Part shown: positions 34,755 to 48,116 of the stretch, piece after piece | How the letters are laid out: the number at the start of each line of letters is the position of its first letter | How positions within the stretch are numbered: position 1 is the first letter of the stretch | Assembly: GCA_050084985.1 (NCBI GenBank) | Contig: JBITNC010000001.1 | Span: forward strand, 101,928,001 to 101,992,000 | DNA: 64,000 nucleotides | Source of the DNA: Nageia nagi | Taxonomy: Eukaryota; Pinophyta | Direction: 5' to 3' | Position numbers and translations under genes: made by a program | The notes under the pieces: model-generated | Told to the model about the DNA's origin: nothing | The model's database searches: none | Seen by the model: only the letters and a program-made list of their open reading frames with translations

Positions 34755-36073
34755 ATCCATGAGTGAAGAAGTTTTCATGTTGGAAAAAGCTTTATGGAGT
34801 CCTTAAAGTTAAATGGAAAAAGAGAGGAATTGATAAGAGTGTTATCATCATTATGATTCCAATAAGCCATTCTTGTATACTATTGTCTATGTGGAATGAC
34901 TCTTCATCTTGGGTCCTTGGTAACTGATGAAGGTTTAAGGGAACTCCAATAGCTGAGGCATTTTCATTAGATAACAGAGGTAGGTTTAGGGGGAGAGTGG
35001 AGCTCATTATGTATCTCATGTTCAACAGTAGGGTTGTGGCCTTCTTTGATTCCCATTTGCCCATCTAGAAGGGCAACAAGAGAATTAGCCAAATTGTAGT
35101 TATATACTATGAGGATCATCCCTTGATGCAAAGGGATGTTAGAGTATAACATATTAGCTTTAACTACAAAGTTGGTAAGTGAAATGCAAAGAAAGTATGG
35201 GAAAATTACATGATTGCTCAGGAAATTATTCAAAAGTGAAAGAAAAGGAGAATATGCTTTCTAATATCATATATTAGACCACAACCTCTAGTATCTCAAC
35301 CTACTTCTTTGGCATGATCTTTGTAGTAAATCCCTCTCAAGCATTTCTATTTACCAACCTTAGAGATTAAGAATTCGATGTATTTATTTGTGTCTTATAT
35401 TTCTCTTTGCACCTGTCATCCCTCCTACAAAAGACCTATAGCTGAAGCCATTATATTTTCATTGAAATCAAAGGAAATACTACCAACAATGATATGTCCA
35501 TTTTCTCATGACTCTAGGATTATCTGTGATAGGTTGACATTCTGACCTCTAAAAGCCTCTATGATGTTTTGAAGACCACCTTTGCATAAAGTAATTTAAA
35601 GATTCCTATTTTTCTTAAGAACTAAATAATTAGCAAGTTCTATCCTAATCATTTGACCACCCATGGTGAAAAAAACTTCAAAAAATAAGAAAATCATTAA
35701 GAAAATCCTTCCTCTATACTCTCCCTAAATGCAAATCAAAAACTATAGAGAATAGGGCTCGAGCAAAAGATGGGAGATAACCAAGTTGGGTAGGCAATAA
35801 AGTAAAGATGTTGGGAACCCATAGACTATTTTCCTTAAGCTTGCATGCAACTTCAAGATGTTCTCTTAGAATGTGGTGTCTACCATGCTATAGAGCCAAT
35901 CCACATGATGTATCACCCAAATCATTAGTTATCTTTCCATGGCCAAACTACAATCTCATCATGATATGGCACATGTCAATCTTATGTGATTCTCATATGA
36001 ATTTGATCAAGAGACCCCACCCCTACCATTTTATTTATTTTTTTAGGCTTTTTAAAGATGGTTTTAAATCATC

Positions 36074-36106
<33 letters not shown>

Positions 36107-36164
36107 CTAGAAGCCCCACTTTTGACTCCATGGTTTGCTCACAATGCATAGGTTGCCCAACTTC
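34755..36164 (-). other. Unclassified, probably decayed element sequence
   Basis: E2 inserted into the left edge of this stretch. Minus-strand frames such as 34967-35233 and the phrase SISFDFNENIMASAIGL (near 35460) look like plant transposable-element gag-type proteins, but no family can be named. Interrupted by stops. Confidence 0.3.
36074..36104. repeat. (AT)n microsatellite
   Basis: About fifteen uninterrupted AT units just upstream of the E4 LTR. Confidence 0.95.
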
Positions 36165-36617
36165 TATTAGAATTATAATGTTATTTAGGGCATTATGTAA
36201 TTAATATGCTTAGCATATTAATAATCACCTAAATTTGGTTATTAGGTGATAATGAGGTTCATGCATGGTGGGTGGAATATTATTCTCCACCCAACTTAAA
36301 TAATAATTATTAAGTGGAATAGTGTCTCCACTAACAATTTTGTGGTTAGGTTAGTTAACTATCTAAGGTTAGTTTTGAATCTTATAAAAGGAGCTCATCT
36401 TATGAAGATTTGTAAGAGAAAAAGATGAAGACGAGAAGTTGTTAGGTCTTAGTTAGGAGACCTAAAGTGGAGTACTCCATGAGATGGAGGAACCACTATA
36501 CATCTTGTGTTACTATCTGAGAATGCTTCTTGAGTTCTTAGTTTAGAATGATTGATTGCTATATTTAATGAAGGTCTTACAAATGTTCTTGGGTTATGAA
36601 ATCCTTCAATTCCAACA
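36165..36617 (+). mobile_element. E4 5' LTR
   Basis: Opens TATTAGAATTATAATG (TG mutated to TA) and ends TTCCAACA. 453 bp. TATA box TATAAAA at 36383-36389. Confidence 0.85.
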
Positions 36618-38440
36618 AATGGTATCAGAGCTAGACTTTGAGGCCTCATATTCAACTTGAAGGCTCATACTCATTTTCTCCATTACTCCTTGTGAGGTAA
36701 AAGGGTTGGAAGGTATAATCTCCTTGTTTTGTTGATTTTGGATTACTATGATACTAACCATATGTTGTTAGTTTCTAGTTCTTGAATCCTTCTCTTTTGC
36801 AAATTTTTTGGATCATTTTATCATGATACTAACATTTTGTGTGATTTTGAAAATTTGCTTATTATGACTTATATTGATATTATTACCATCTTTTGTGTTT
36901 ATACTAACAATTTATATTAATGTTAGTTTACTTCCAATAATGTTATATTATTAACATTATTTACTTCCCATTTTCTTTGTAAAGCTTATTTATCTTTACA
37001 TTTAGTTTATTTGTTGGGAGCATTTTTACATTAATGTGGTATTAAACAAAATTTATAGAGTTGTTTTGTTTAACAAATATTTGGATATAGTTGTTAAATA
37101 CAACATTAAAAAAAAGGAGGAGGGTGCAATTTTTTTTACAAAAATAATATTTTGTTTACAAAATTTCATTGTGTGACCATATACTCAATTCAAAAAAAAA
37201 AAAAAAAAACACAAAAACAAAAACAAAAAAAGGGGAGATTAATTGCTTAATCTATTTTCTACCCTTTCCTTGAAATGTTTTTATGATGTATTCTAAAAAT
37301 AGGAAAGTTATGTTTCCCATTGGATGAATGAAGGTAATTGATAACAAGATGGACTTTTTTTACTTCCCTTAGGGTGAGTTCCATGTCTTTTTTACTCACA
37401 TTATTTTTAAGCGGTCTTTTTTTTTAAGTAAAAAGGGGGAAGAGCTTATGAAAATTTTACTTAAAATTTTATTCATGCCTAATTTTCTTAGAATTTAATT
37501 TTTGGTGATAAAAGTTTAAGGATTTAAAATTTAAATTAAATATTTTTAAGTCAAAAATGCATGCTTAGGACTTAAATTTTTTGAAGATGCATGCTTATGA
37601 CTTAAAATTTTGAAGATGCATGCTTATGACTTAAAAATACATGATTATGCCTCTTAAATTCTAGTTCTTATGAAGAAATAATGCATGCTTAATTTTTGGA
37701 TTAATGCATACTTCTTTAAGTTAATGATGCATACTTATACTTATGGGATTGATGTATGCTCCTATGCAAAGTTAATGGACTTGTGCAAAATAAAGAGTGA
37801 TGTAAAGATGTCCTTTAGGGGTTAGTAAACAAAACCCATTAGACACTTAGGTTTTGAGTTATTGAATGGATGATGTTTTACTTATGCTTTTTTATATTTT
37901 GCATTTTGATTTATTTGCTTATGCAAATAAAAATGCAAAAATTGAAATGAGCAACCTCTTAAAATGAACACATCCACATGTATATTTTGTAACATGACTT
38001 GTTTGGGAAGCCATGAGGTGAGGATAGGTGGACTGGAGCCTTTAAGTTTGATGATCCAAATGGTGAAAAGTCCATACTGCTTACTTGCCCCTAAGTCCTC
38101 TATTGGTCTGAATTTAACTCCAATAGGTGGATAGGTATGTGTGTAGTGATACCACATATCTGCATGTCCATTTAGGGATTACCCTGATAACCTAGAAGGA
38201 CAACTTGAAACCTAATCAAGATTAATAATTTAGCCGATCCAATAAACATCAAAACCTTAGAAAATAGCTAGTACTTCTCTTTATGAGAGTATATTGCTAC
38301 CCAAGGGGAACTGGTTGAGGATTGATAGTACTTGGGGTCCTCTTATGTGGGCATCTAGGTGAAGGCCTAATTTTAGACAAGACAAGAAGCCTCAACCATG
38401 TCACTCTATATCTAATGGTGTTCTTTTTGTCCCACATATG
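36618..38440 (+). other. E4 leader with conserved donors and leader block
   Basis: Donors GAG|GTAAAA (GT at 36697) and AAG|GTATAA (GT at 36713) match E2 and E3. There is no GC-rich cargo; the slot holds poly-A-rich sequence around 37190-37235. The conserved leader block is at about 37800-38400, with hairpin arms TATGTG/CACATA at 38135-38159. The leader breaks off near 38440 before any gag. Confidence 0.75.
36620..36631 (+). other. E4 primer binding site
   Basis: TGGTATCAGAGC two bases after the LTR, complementary to initiator methionine tRNA. Confidence 0.9.
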
Positions 38441-40880
38441 TTGAGCTATGGAGATTTATTCTACAAGTACGAGGGTTCGCTCATCCTTAAAAATGTATAT
38501 ACTTAAAAATTAAGTATTTTGTGACTAATCTTTGCTTGCAAAATTTAGCACTAATTATGAATTCATAGATTACACTTATACAAATAAGCACTATCTATAT
38601 TTCATTATTATGTGGAAATTTATTCAATAAATAATTTGGTACAAGATAGAAGCAAACTACATATTTATTAATTCTATAAAGTTCCACTCACATGCCCAAA
38701 TGGATAGCCAAACTAAGTAGAATCATTGGCATGATTGGGAGAGTTGAAGTTAGAACTCTTAGGATCTGTGATAGGTGAACTAGGTATATTGAATAACACA
38801 GCATGAGTGATCAAGGAAAAATGACACCTGATGTTGAAAAATGGGTAGTACACCTATTGATCTCCTTCTTGCATTAGTCATGAAACATAAGTGGACTCCC
38901 AATGAAGATCTTGTTGCCATACTGTAAACGTAATGATATAGGGGTGATAGTACTCATGAGGATGTAGCATTATAGACCTACATAATGCAAAAAATGGAAG
39001 ATAAAAGGTATCCATGAATAATAAAAGATGATCTTTCATGTCCAATTCGGATGATAGACAAGTGTAAGTATGAGACGCAATTACTCGACATCCTTCAAAT
39101 GATGGATAAAGCAGATGGCCCATCGATGGAGACTTTGATGACCTTGTATGCAAACCAAGTTTTATCGCACAATAATATGCAACGTAATGCAAGCACATTG
39201 TAAGATTCGACCTTGAATACATCGATAAAGAACTTCTTAGGGAATATTAGCATGAAGACCTTGAAAAATGACCATATCCATGATGAATGACAAAGTGAGT
39301 CAGCTCTCTCTGAGGGTTTCATACATAAATGAAAATGATGGTGATCAACTAGAATATAATGAATTTATAGAATTACAAACTAACTAGATCATCGATCATA
39401 AATAGGAACATCAAAATGGATCAACCATACAAGCATAATAACTAATATGACCTTGTCCTTTACTTTATTAAAACATTAGAAAAGATTTCCACTGATAAGC
39501 CCAATTGAGTGGTGCTTTTGGCTTGATTAATGCTAGTCTAGTAAATGGTCATCAGAATATAAAAAATTAGCATCATATCTAGATATTCTAGAATTAGATT
39601 TGTCCAATCCTAAAAGATATTGATGTTAAAGAGGCAAAAAGTGATAAGAAAAATAAAATCGATGACATAAAATGTGATGTTGACCTTGCCAAGTAATATG
39701 AAAAGAGTACGTGGATGATCATTGTAGCCTATGCTAATGAATTGCCCATGCTATAATGAGTGGTTCAAAATACTTTTATGGATGTAGGGAAGGTGGTTCA
39801 ATGTAGTGTACGAATTGCAAAAGATAGCAATTAAATGGGGTATAAACCATTATATGCCATGTCCAATCAAGCTAATTGAGCAAATGGTATAATCGATGAA
39901 CATGATCCTCATGATTGAGATGAAAAATCATGTAAATACCATAACAATCATCTGGGTACAGTTGAAGAAATACTAATCACTATTGCAATAAAACCTCAGA
40001 CGTAATTAAAGTGCAATCTTCTAAAATTGCATGAATGTTGCGATGCACTATGTTATCTTAAAGATCGCTCGGTAGGGCATGAAATTGAGAAACATCCACA
40101 AAGGATAACTAAAAATAAATTTTTTTATCTCAAATCATAAATGCAAAGCATCAAATGACAAGTGAGGATCATTTTTGGCTATTTATAACACATGATTTTA
40201 TATAATCAAACTATAATAATTGTGATAACTAGAGAAAAAAATTTATGATGATAAAATATCTCACCTACCCCTTGTTTAATTGATTATGCATCATGTCATG
40301 TTAGGATGGCGATAATGATAGTACCACTAAATCGTGTAATGAATAAGTAATCACTATACTATTTTTCTCTCCTCTTGACTATTAAACTGGATAATTTAAT
40401 CATAAGTGATGGGTTGATCGTCATGACTCCCACAGAGAATTTTATTGCACACATGGAAAGTTCTTCCCTAAGTTCTAACATGAAAACAAACGTATGGGCA
40501 GACTTAGAGAATGTCTACCTTCACCATGAACTGACTGCAACAAAGGTCGAGATGGTGATAATGGCCCATCATTATGATATGCTACAATAAGAGAAAGTTG
40601 TATGTGTATAGTATTACCATGAACTCTTGGTTGAGCATAGTAAACTACTAGTTGAGAAAAATATGTGATAATTACAAGCAAAATAAAATGAGATATAAAG
40701 GCATGATGCAAGCAATAGCTGCTATGAAATGCAATGATTAAAATAAAAGTGAAGAAAAGGGCCTTTTAGTATAAGGATATCCTTCGACACTTTGGTATTC
40801 ACATTCCAAAGGACATAGCATCTCAACCTTCTATGAGTTCTACTGAAGTTGACCCATAATCTCAATCACAGCAATCAGCC
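38441..40880. other. Unidentified 2.4 kb interior of E4
   Basis: Occupies the place where gag-pol should be but shows no copia homology. It contains short frames only, for example plus-strand 40375-40590 (LDNLIISDGLIVMTPTENFI) and minus-strand 38878-39322. It may be a foreign insertion, or a replacement making E4 a non-autonomous derivative. No family recognised. Confidence 0.4.
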
Positions 40881-40884
40881 GCTT

Positions 40885-41010
40885 TGGTATGGAATGGACA
40901 TTCCCACACCAAACCCATGCATCCTTTATTCACCAAGCCCTCTTTCTGAAGTAGGGTTGGTGAAATATCCCTCCAAAGGAGTATTGGTTGAATTCTTATT
41001 GAATTCTTTA
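40885..41010 (+). pseudogene. E4 remnant of the copia pol C-terminus
   Basis: Near 40928-40985 two overlapping frames give FTKPSF and SEVGLVKYPSKGV, matching the C-terminal ADLFTKPL...[11 protein letters not shown] of E2 and E3. This anchors the right edge of the lost pol. Confidence 0.6.
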
Positions 41011-41135
41011 TTTGTTGTTGTAATATGTATGCAAACTTTTCCAAATCCAAGCCATTTATTTCTCAAAGTAAGTTCTTGATGAAACAACTATAGCTTTATT
41101 CATCTACATTTTGTTTTAACTTCTATGTTGAAAAG

Positions 41136-41612
41136 TGAAGGAATTAGACCTACTCTAATTCTCAAGGTCCAAGACTAGGAAACTCAATCATTCAACATAA
41201 CACCATTCACACAAGATAACACAAATATAATGTGGTTCCTCCCTCCTTGGGAGTACATCCACAACTAGTTCTCTATTCTCAATCTATGCACCTCTTACTA
41301 TAATTCCTTTCTCTCCTACACAAACTAGTAGAGTAATCTTACTCCAAATCTTAGTTATGTTACAAGAGGAGAGGCCCTCTATTTATAGCTTGAGAGCACC
41401 TCCCTAACCTCCCTTTAACCCAAGGGTAAGGTTAGGGTTACAATAAATGTATGACCTAACTTTAACCTACCAACTAACCCCATGGTAAGGTCAAAGTCCA
41501 TACATAATAAAGAATTCAATTAATCCCTTAAGGTATCTACATATCCTTTAAGTGATTAGTTGAATTTACAAGGAGTTTAGATATTCATAATATTTCATTA
41601 CAAATTCTAACA
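41136..41612 (-). mobile_element. E3 3' LTR
   Basis: 477 bp; polypurine tract lies next to it at 41613-41623 (minus-strand TAAGGGGGAG). Confidence 0.93.
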
Positions 41613-42003
41613 CTCCCCCTTAATGCAATATTGGGATAGAGCGTAGAAGAGAGAAGAGAGAGAGTAAGAGAGAGTTCTCCTCCATAGAGATACAAGCAGA
41701 GATGAGAACATTTACATATTTGAGAATCTTTTTGAGAACTAGTATGAAACTCACTACATTACCATTTGATAAAATGGTTTACAATACAATCATTAACCAC
41801 AACTGGTTTCACTGTACATATTAGTCGATCAACTTTAAGCTGACATGTGAGTCTCCATGAGCTTGCTTACACAAGGTGAGTAACCTGCATTTTTGAAGAA
41901 GATCCTGCATGCTACAAGCAACTCATGAACAAAATCAGTTAGATGCATCATATATTCAAATAAGAGAATCAAATAATTCCATCTTATAAATAACTGATCA
42001 ATG

Positions 42004-42051
42004 GTGCACTATAAATCATCATAGAGATGCCAAGCCATCACTCATAGTCAC
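42004..42051 (-). repeat. E3 second 3' hairpin
   Basis: Counterpart of 33812-33859; the loop GGCTTGGCATCTC is kept while one arm has drifted (ACTATGAGT against ATTTATAGT). Confidence 0.7.
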
Positions 42052-42094
42052 CTGTTATATATAGACATGTGTTGATTATTAATAGAGCATAAAA

Positions 42095-42605
42095 ATTATA
42101 CAACAAGTTTCTCACATAGAGTAAACTTACCACGGAGGTATAGAATGTACAAGAAGTTCCTCACGCAGAGCGAACTTACCACGGAGGTATATTAATTATA
42201 TGCTCAAAAAATTATATAATAAGTTTCTCACGTAGAGCAAACTTACCACGGAGGTATAAAATGTACAACAAGTTTGTCATGCAGAGCAAACTTACCATGA
42301 AGGTATAAAAATGTACAACAAGTTTGTCACACAGAGCAAACTTACCACGGAGGTATAAAATGTACAACAAATTTGTCACGCAGAGCAAACTTACCACAGA
42401 GGTATAAAAATGTACAACAAGTTTGTCACGCAAAGCAAACTTACCATGGAGGTATAAAAATGTACAAGTTTGTCATGCAGAGCAAACTTACCACAGAGGT
42501 ATAAAAATGTACAACAAGTTTGTCATGTAGAGCAAACTTACCACGGAGGTATAAAAATGTACAACAAGTTTGTCACGCAGAGCAAACTTACCATGGAGGT
42601 ATATC
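42095..42605 (-). repeat. E3 3' hairpin array (about ten units)
   Basis: Unit seen on the plus strand as TACAACAAGTTTGTCACGCA then GAGCAAACTTACCACGGAGG. Arm pairs found are AAGTTTG/CAAACTT (most units), AAGTTT/AAACTT and AAGTTC/GAACTT (near 42154-42177). One unit near 42368 has AAATTTG against CAAACTT, still pairable as G-U in one RNA strand. Confidence 0.95.
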
Positions 42606-42677
42606 ATAATCAACACACACTATATAACAACAACAAAAGAGCCTCTTAGAGGTGAAGTTGTCATCACTAACAAAAGT

Positions 42678-45600
42678 TCAAACTTCACTCCCCCTTGAGG
42701 GCAACTTCACCAACCCGAGAGAATCCCTAAGCTTACTGAACTGAGCTTCAGGAAGGGGCTTGGTGAATAAATCAGTAGAGTTTTCAATAGATGGACAATA
42801 CTCCAAGTGTATGATGTCATCTAGAACCTTCTCCCTGATAAAATGGGCTTGGATTTCCACATGTTTGGTTCTCTGATGGAACACAAGATTTTTAGTCAAA
42901 GAGATAGCTGATTGATTATCTGAAGAAATAAGAGATGGGCCATTTTGCTTATACCCAATTTCGTTCAGAAGATGCCTCAGCCAAATAGCTTCTTGAGTGG
43001 TAACAGACATGGCTCGATATTCAGCTTTGATGGTAGAAAGAGTCACAGTAGGTTGCTTCTTGGAAGCCCAAGAGATAGCACTTGAACCAATGCTGAACAC
43101 ATATGCAGAGGTTGATTTTCTGTCATCTCTATCTCCCCCATAATCAGAATCTAAGAACCCAAAGAGAACAATTGAGGGCACTTTAGAATACTTAAGAGCA
43201 AGATCCTTTATCCCTGCCACATACCTCAAGATTTGCTTAACAACATTGAGGTGTTCAACATATGGTTTTTGCATGAATCGTGCCATCAAATTCACTGCAA
43301 AGGCAATATCAGGTCGAGAGATAGTCAGATACAGAAGACTACCGATCAATTACCGATAAGCTATAGCATCAGCCAACTGAGAATTTGAGCTCAGAGATAC
43401 AACGATTCTTGGAGAAATAGGTATTACATCATATCTACACTCTTCCATTCCAAACTTTTGCAAGATGTCTGATATATACTTAGATTGACTAAGATAAGTA
43501 CAATCTTTGTGTTGGTATACTTACATCCCAAGATAGTAATGCAATAGACCTAGATCAGTCATTTCAAATGTTGCCTTTAGTTTGGATATGCACTCTTGGA
43601 TGATTTCAATATTATTGCCAGTTATGAGAAGATCATCCACATAAAGGAGAATTAAGACCACGTCTTTTCCTTGATTGAGTACATAGAGATTTGAGTCAGA
43701 GAAGCACTTGGAAAAACTAATATCTGAAAACAATCTTGAAATTTTCTTATACCATGCTCTAGGTGCTTGCTTAAGTCCATACAAAGACTTCTTTAGCTTG
43801 CACACAAGAGACTCTTTTCCTTTTGGAATAAATCCTTCTGGTTGATTCATGTAGATTTCTACATCCAAGTCACCATTGAGAAATGCACTCTTGACATCAA
43901 GTTGGAAAACTTTCCATCCTTGAGCTATAGAAAGAGCAAGGATTATCTTGATAGTAGGCATATTGGCCACAAGAGCAAAGGTTTCCTCATAATCAATACC
44001 ATATTTTTGAGTGAATCCTTTGGCCACTAACTTTGCTTTGTATTTTTCAATTTCTCCATTAGAATTGTACTTGACCTTGTATATCCATTTATTTCCAATC
44101 ACATTTTTCTCATTGGGATAAGGAACCAAATCCCAAGTTTCATTTTTCATGAGCACCTCATACTCAACTTTCATAGCTTCCATCCAACACTCTTGCTTGG
44201 AAGCTTCTTTGAAGGTTGATAGCTCATTCGTATTATCAATTTTGGAAAATAAAGATTTATTCAAAGTCATACTTCTTGTAATTCTCTGAGCTAGAGAATT
44301 TTGCTCTTGTGGTGACTTCCCTACATGATCATCCAACCAGTTAGGTGCAAGCAAAGAATCATCTGAATCAGACACCTCAGCATGAGAAGTCGTATCCTTA
44401 GGAAGTTCACTGAACTTGACACCCCTAGAAATAAAGACTATTTTATGGGATGAGGAGTAGAGCCTGTAACCTCTATGTTGATTATCATACCCCACAAAGA
44501 TGCATTTTTCTGATCTTTTATCCAACTTCTTTCTTTTCTCTGAGGTAATGAAGGTAAATGCATCACAACCGAAGACCCTAAAGTGTGAGATGTTAGGTTT
44601 CTTTCTTGTCCATACTTCATACAGAGTTTTACCTTCAACTACTTTAGTAGGACACCTATTTAGGGTGTGAATAGCAGTGTGAACAGCTTCACCCCATAAG
44701 AAACTAAGAAGGTTACCCAACATGCACCTTGCCATTTTCATAATGGTTTGATTCTTCCTTTCAGCAAGTCCATTTTATTGAGGGGTGTAAGGGATTGTGA
44801 ATTACCGCTTGATCCCATGTTTAACACAATAGTCGTTAAACTCATTGCTATTATACTCACCCCCATTATTAGATCTCAGCATCTTGATCTTAAAATCAGT
44901 TTGATTTTCAACAAGAGCCTTGAAGTCTTTAAACTTATCAAAAGTTTGATCCTTGTGCTCAAGTAGATAACCAAATGTCATCCTACTGAAGTCATCAATG
45001 AAGGTCAGAACATAAGAAGCTCCCCTAGAGACTTAGTCTGAAATGGACCCATCAAATCTGAATGCACAAGCTGAAGAGGATGAGTAGCTCAAGTTGCCTT
45101 ATCTTTTTCAAACTTTTGCCTATTCATCTTTCCTAGAATGCATCTTTCACAGAGACCAATTATGGGTGAAATATTAGGTAAACCTTCCATAAGTTCTTGA
45201 TTTTTCATATCTTGAATACTCTTGTGGTTAAGGTGCCCTAATCGTTGATGCCAAAGATTACCCTTTGAATAAACATTTGCAGCAAGACACATCTTTGAAG
45301 GAACTTGATCCATAATATAAAGGTCATCCTTTACTGATCCTTTCATCAAGGTGGAAAGTCCTTTCTTAACACACCAGGAGTGTGAGGTAAACTCAAATGA
45401 GTATCCTTTCCTTGTAATCTGAATTACGGAGATAAGATTCATCCTTAGTTTAGGCACATAAAAGACATTATCAAGAACCTTTCCATGAATCTTCACACTC
45501 CCTATTCCTTGACCATCAAGGACTGAATTATCACCTATCACAATTGTATCCTTCTTGTACTTATGAAAGTTTTCAAACTTATCCTTTTCATAACACATGT

Positions 45601-46594
45601 GATTAGTGCATCTTGAATCAACAATCCAATCATTTGAAATAGTTTGAGTTATTGAGTAGTAGGCAATAGTAGCAGCATGCTTGTTCTTCTTTTTATTATT
45701 GAAATTTCTCACATTTGCATTTCCCTTACCTTGTTGAACAAATTTCTTTTTACGATAATCATACTCTTTGTGACCAAAGATGCCACAAAAGTTACAATTT
45801 CCATCAAACTTTTCCTGAGGTGTTGGATTGCTTGATCCAGCTTTCTCATTCCTTTACATGAAGTTGCCATTATTATTGCCCTTTTTCTCATGCTTCCTGA
45901 AGGTGGATGAGGATTTGTTATCTTTGAATTTATAATGTTTGAACTTCTTCTTGAAAGGAGTTTTGGTTGCTCCTAGAGAAATGTTATTGTCCTTTGGAGA
46001 AAAGTTCAATATTTTCTTATTCAAAGTTTCCTCATGCTTCAAAAGGAGTCTAGAAAGGTTATCAAGAGAGATGACATCTTCTTCATCATCAAGCCTAGTT
46101 TCCATAACCGTGATAAAGTTACTGAACTGTGTAGAAAGGCTTTGAAGAATGATGAAGACCATGAACTCATCATTGATCCAATTGCACCCACAGCCAACCA
46201 GTTGTGTCCTGAGGTCAATGATTTTGTTCAAGTAAATAGAAGCACTTTCATCTTCACCTTGACGATATTGCAACAACTTTTGTAGAATAGTGAACCTCCT
46301 TGAAAATTTTGACCTAAGGTAAATTTTCTTTAGCCTATCCCAAGCTTCCTTTGCTGATGTTGAAGAAGAGATCATGAGAAGTATGTCATCTGAAACTGCA
46401 CGATAAATCATTGAAGTTGCTAACTCATTCTTTGAGTTATAGATTTCAAGAGCCTTCTCATCTGTAGGAGCGACCATGTCTTCATTAACTGTCTGCCATA
46501 ACTTCCTTGCTTGTAACTTAGCTTTCATACGAGGTTCCCATATGCCAAAGTTGGAACCGTCGAGTATATGCTTGGATATGAAGGTTTCAACCAT
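42678..46594 (-). pseudogene. E3 copia gag-pol with several stops
   Basis: Homologous to E2 over its whole length: gag (46594-45857), zinc knuckle about 45785, protease NDWIVDSRCTNH about 45630 (Gly of DSG changed to Arg), integrase, RT with YVDD about 43630, and RNase H to 42678. Breaks: stop at 45854-45856; stop near 45087 (TGA where E2 has CGA); a one-base deletion in a G run near 45028; stop near 44777 inside the QQNG motif; stop near 43523 (TAA for CAA); stop near 43350 (TAA for CAA). Retains the G run that is one base short in E2. Confidence 0.93.
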
Positions 46595-46717
46595 TGCTAC
46601 ATAAAAGTAAATATGCAATAAGAATGAAAATTTTTACAATTTACCATCTATACAAATCAAACATAAGTAAACATGTCCCACATGTGCAAACTTATAAACC
46701 AAGATTCGTAGAAGGAT

Positions 46718-47300
46718 AAAGTTGGGGTTGTTTTCTTGTATAAAATTAGGCCTTCACCTGGATGCCTTCAAAGTGGAGCCCAGGTACTACCAGTCCTCAA
46801 CCAGTTCACCTTAGTCAGTAATATACTCTCACAAGAAGAAGTACCAACTATTTTCCAAGGATCCGACGTATCTTGGATCGGCCATTTTAATTATCTTGTT
46901 TAAGGTTTTCAGTTTTTCTCCTAGGTTATCAGGATAATCCCTGAATGGACGTGCGGACATGTGGTATCACTACACACATGCCCGTCCACCTAATAGAGTT
47001 ATGTCCAATCCAACAGAGGTCTTAGGGGCAATTAAGATGGACTTACCACCACTTGGCTCTTCGGACTAAAAGGGCTCCAGTCTGCCCTGTCCTCCCCTCG
47101 TGGCTCCCCAAACAAGTCATGTTGTGGAAAAGTATGTGCGGATCTGTTCATTTTAGGGGTTACTTTCAATATTTTGCATTTTGCAAGTATAAAGCAATTG
47201 TGCAAAAATATAAAGTAAAGTAAAAATACATCATCCACAAGAACTTGAAACCTTAAGAGTCCAATGGGTTTTGTACTAACCCCTAAAGGACATTTTACAT
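46718..47300 (-). other. Conserved leader block, E3
   Basis: Closely matches E2 28540-29150 over its whole length, including the CATGTG/CACATG hairpin (46955-46983 on this map). AT-rich, non-coding leader continues from 47300 to 48116. Confidence 0.75.
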
Positions 47301-48116
47301 TTTGCATACTTTGCTCAAGTTCATAAATTCATTCAAACACTTTAATGAATTTAAAAAAAAGGCTAAGTCCTACTTAGCATTAATCCATAACTTAAACATG
47401 CATTATTCCATGACTTAAAAAATTAAGTAATAAACATGCATCATGCATTATTTAACTTAAAATTTTAAGTACTAAGCATGCTTTATTCCTCAAACAAGAT
47501 TAAGAGGCATGCATTACAAATTTAGCATGCAAGATCTAGATAAAGTTTTAAGTAAAATTATACAAATTCCCCCCTTTTCACTTAAAGTTTTATCCCTAAA
47601 AACTTGTATGCTAAAAATGTCTTTTAAGTATGCATTTTAAGTAAATTTCCCTTGTTTACTTAAAAAAATAGCATACTTAGATTACCTTAGCAAATTTTTA
47701 CTAAAAAATGTTTTGCCTAAGTAAATTACCATACTTAGAGAAAAAAATGCTAAGAGATTGACATTCTAGAAATTGCATGTGCACCTTAGTAAATGCAATA
47801 TTAAAAATTATTCTAAGCAAAGTTTAAAAAAATATTCACTACTTTCCAAATCTGTAAGAATTAAATGGAAAAAAGAGGAGACCCATGCATAGTTAATGCT
47901 CTTTTTACCTTAAGCATTCCAAGTCAAAAAAAATAAATGCATATAGGTAAAGTAGTGATGGCTACCCTTCCCTTACCAAGAAGGAGGATACGTTGCTTTG
48001 CATGTGCATGCAAGTAGTTAAAATTAATTGCACAATTAATGTAAAGGTTGGTGGGAGAATATGCAAAGTAGTCAACCAAAAATAAATGCACAAAGAAAAG
48101 AACCTCCAACTTTATG

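Noticed and set aside
36165-36617. Solo LTR
   Set aside because: Followed by a PBS, shared leader and, beyond E3, a matching polypurine tract and 3' LTR, so it is the 5' LTR of E4.
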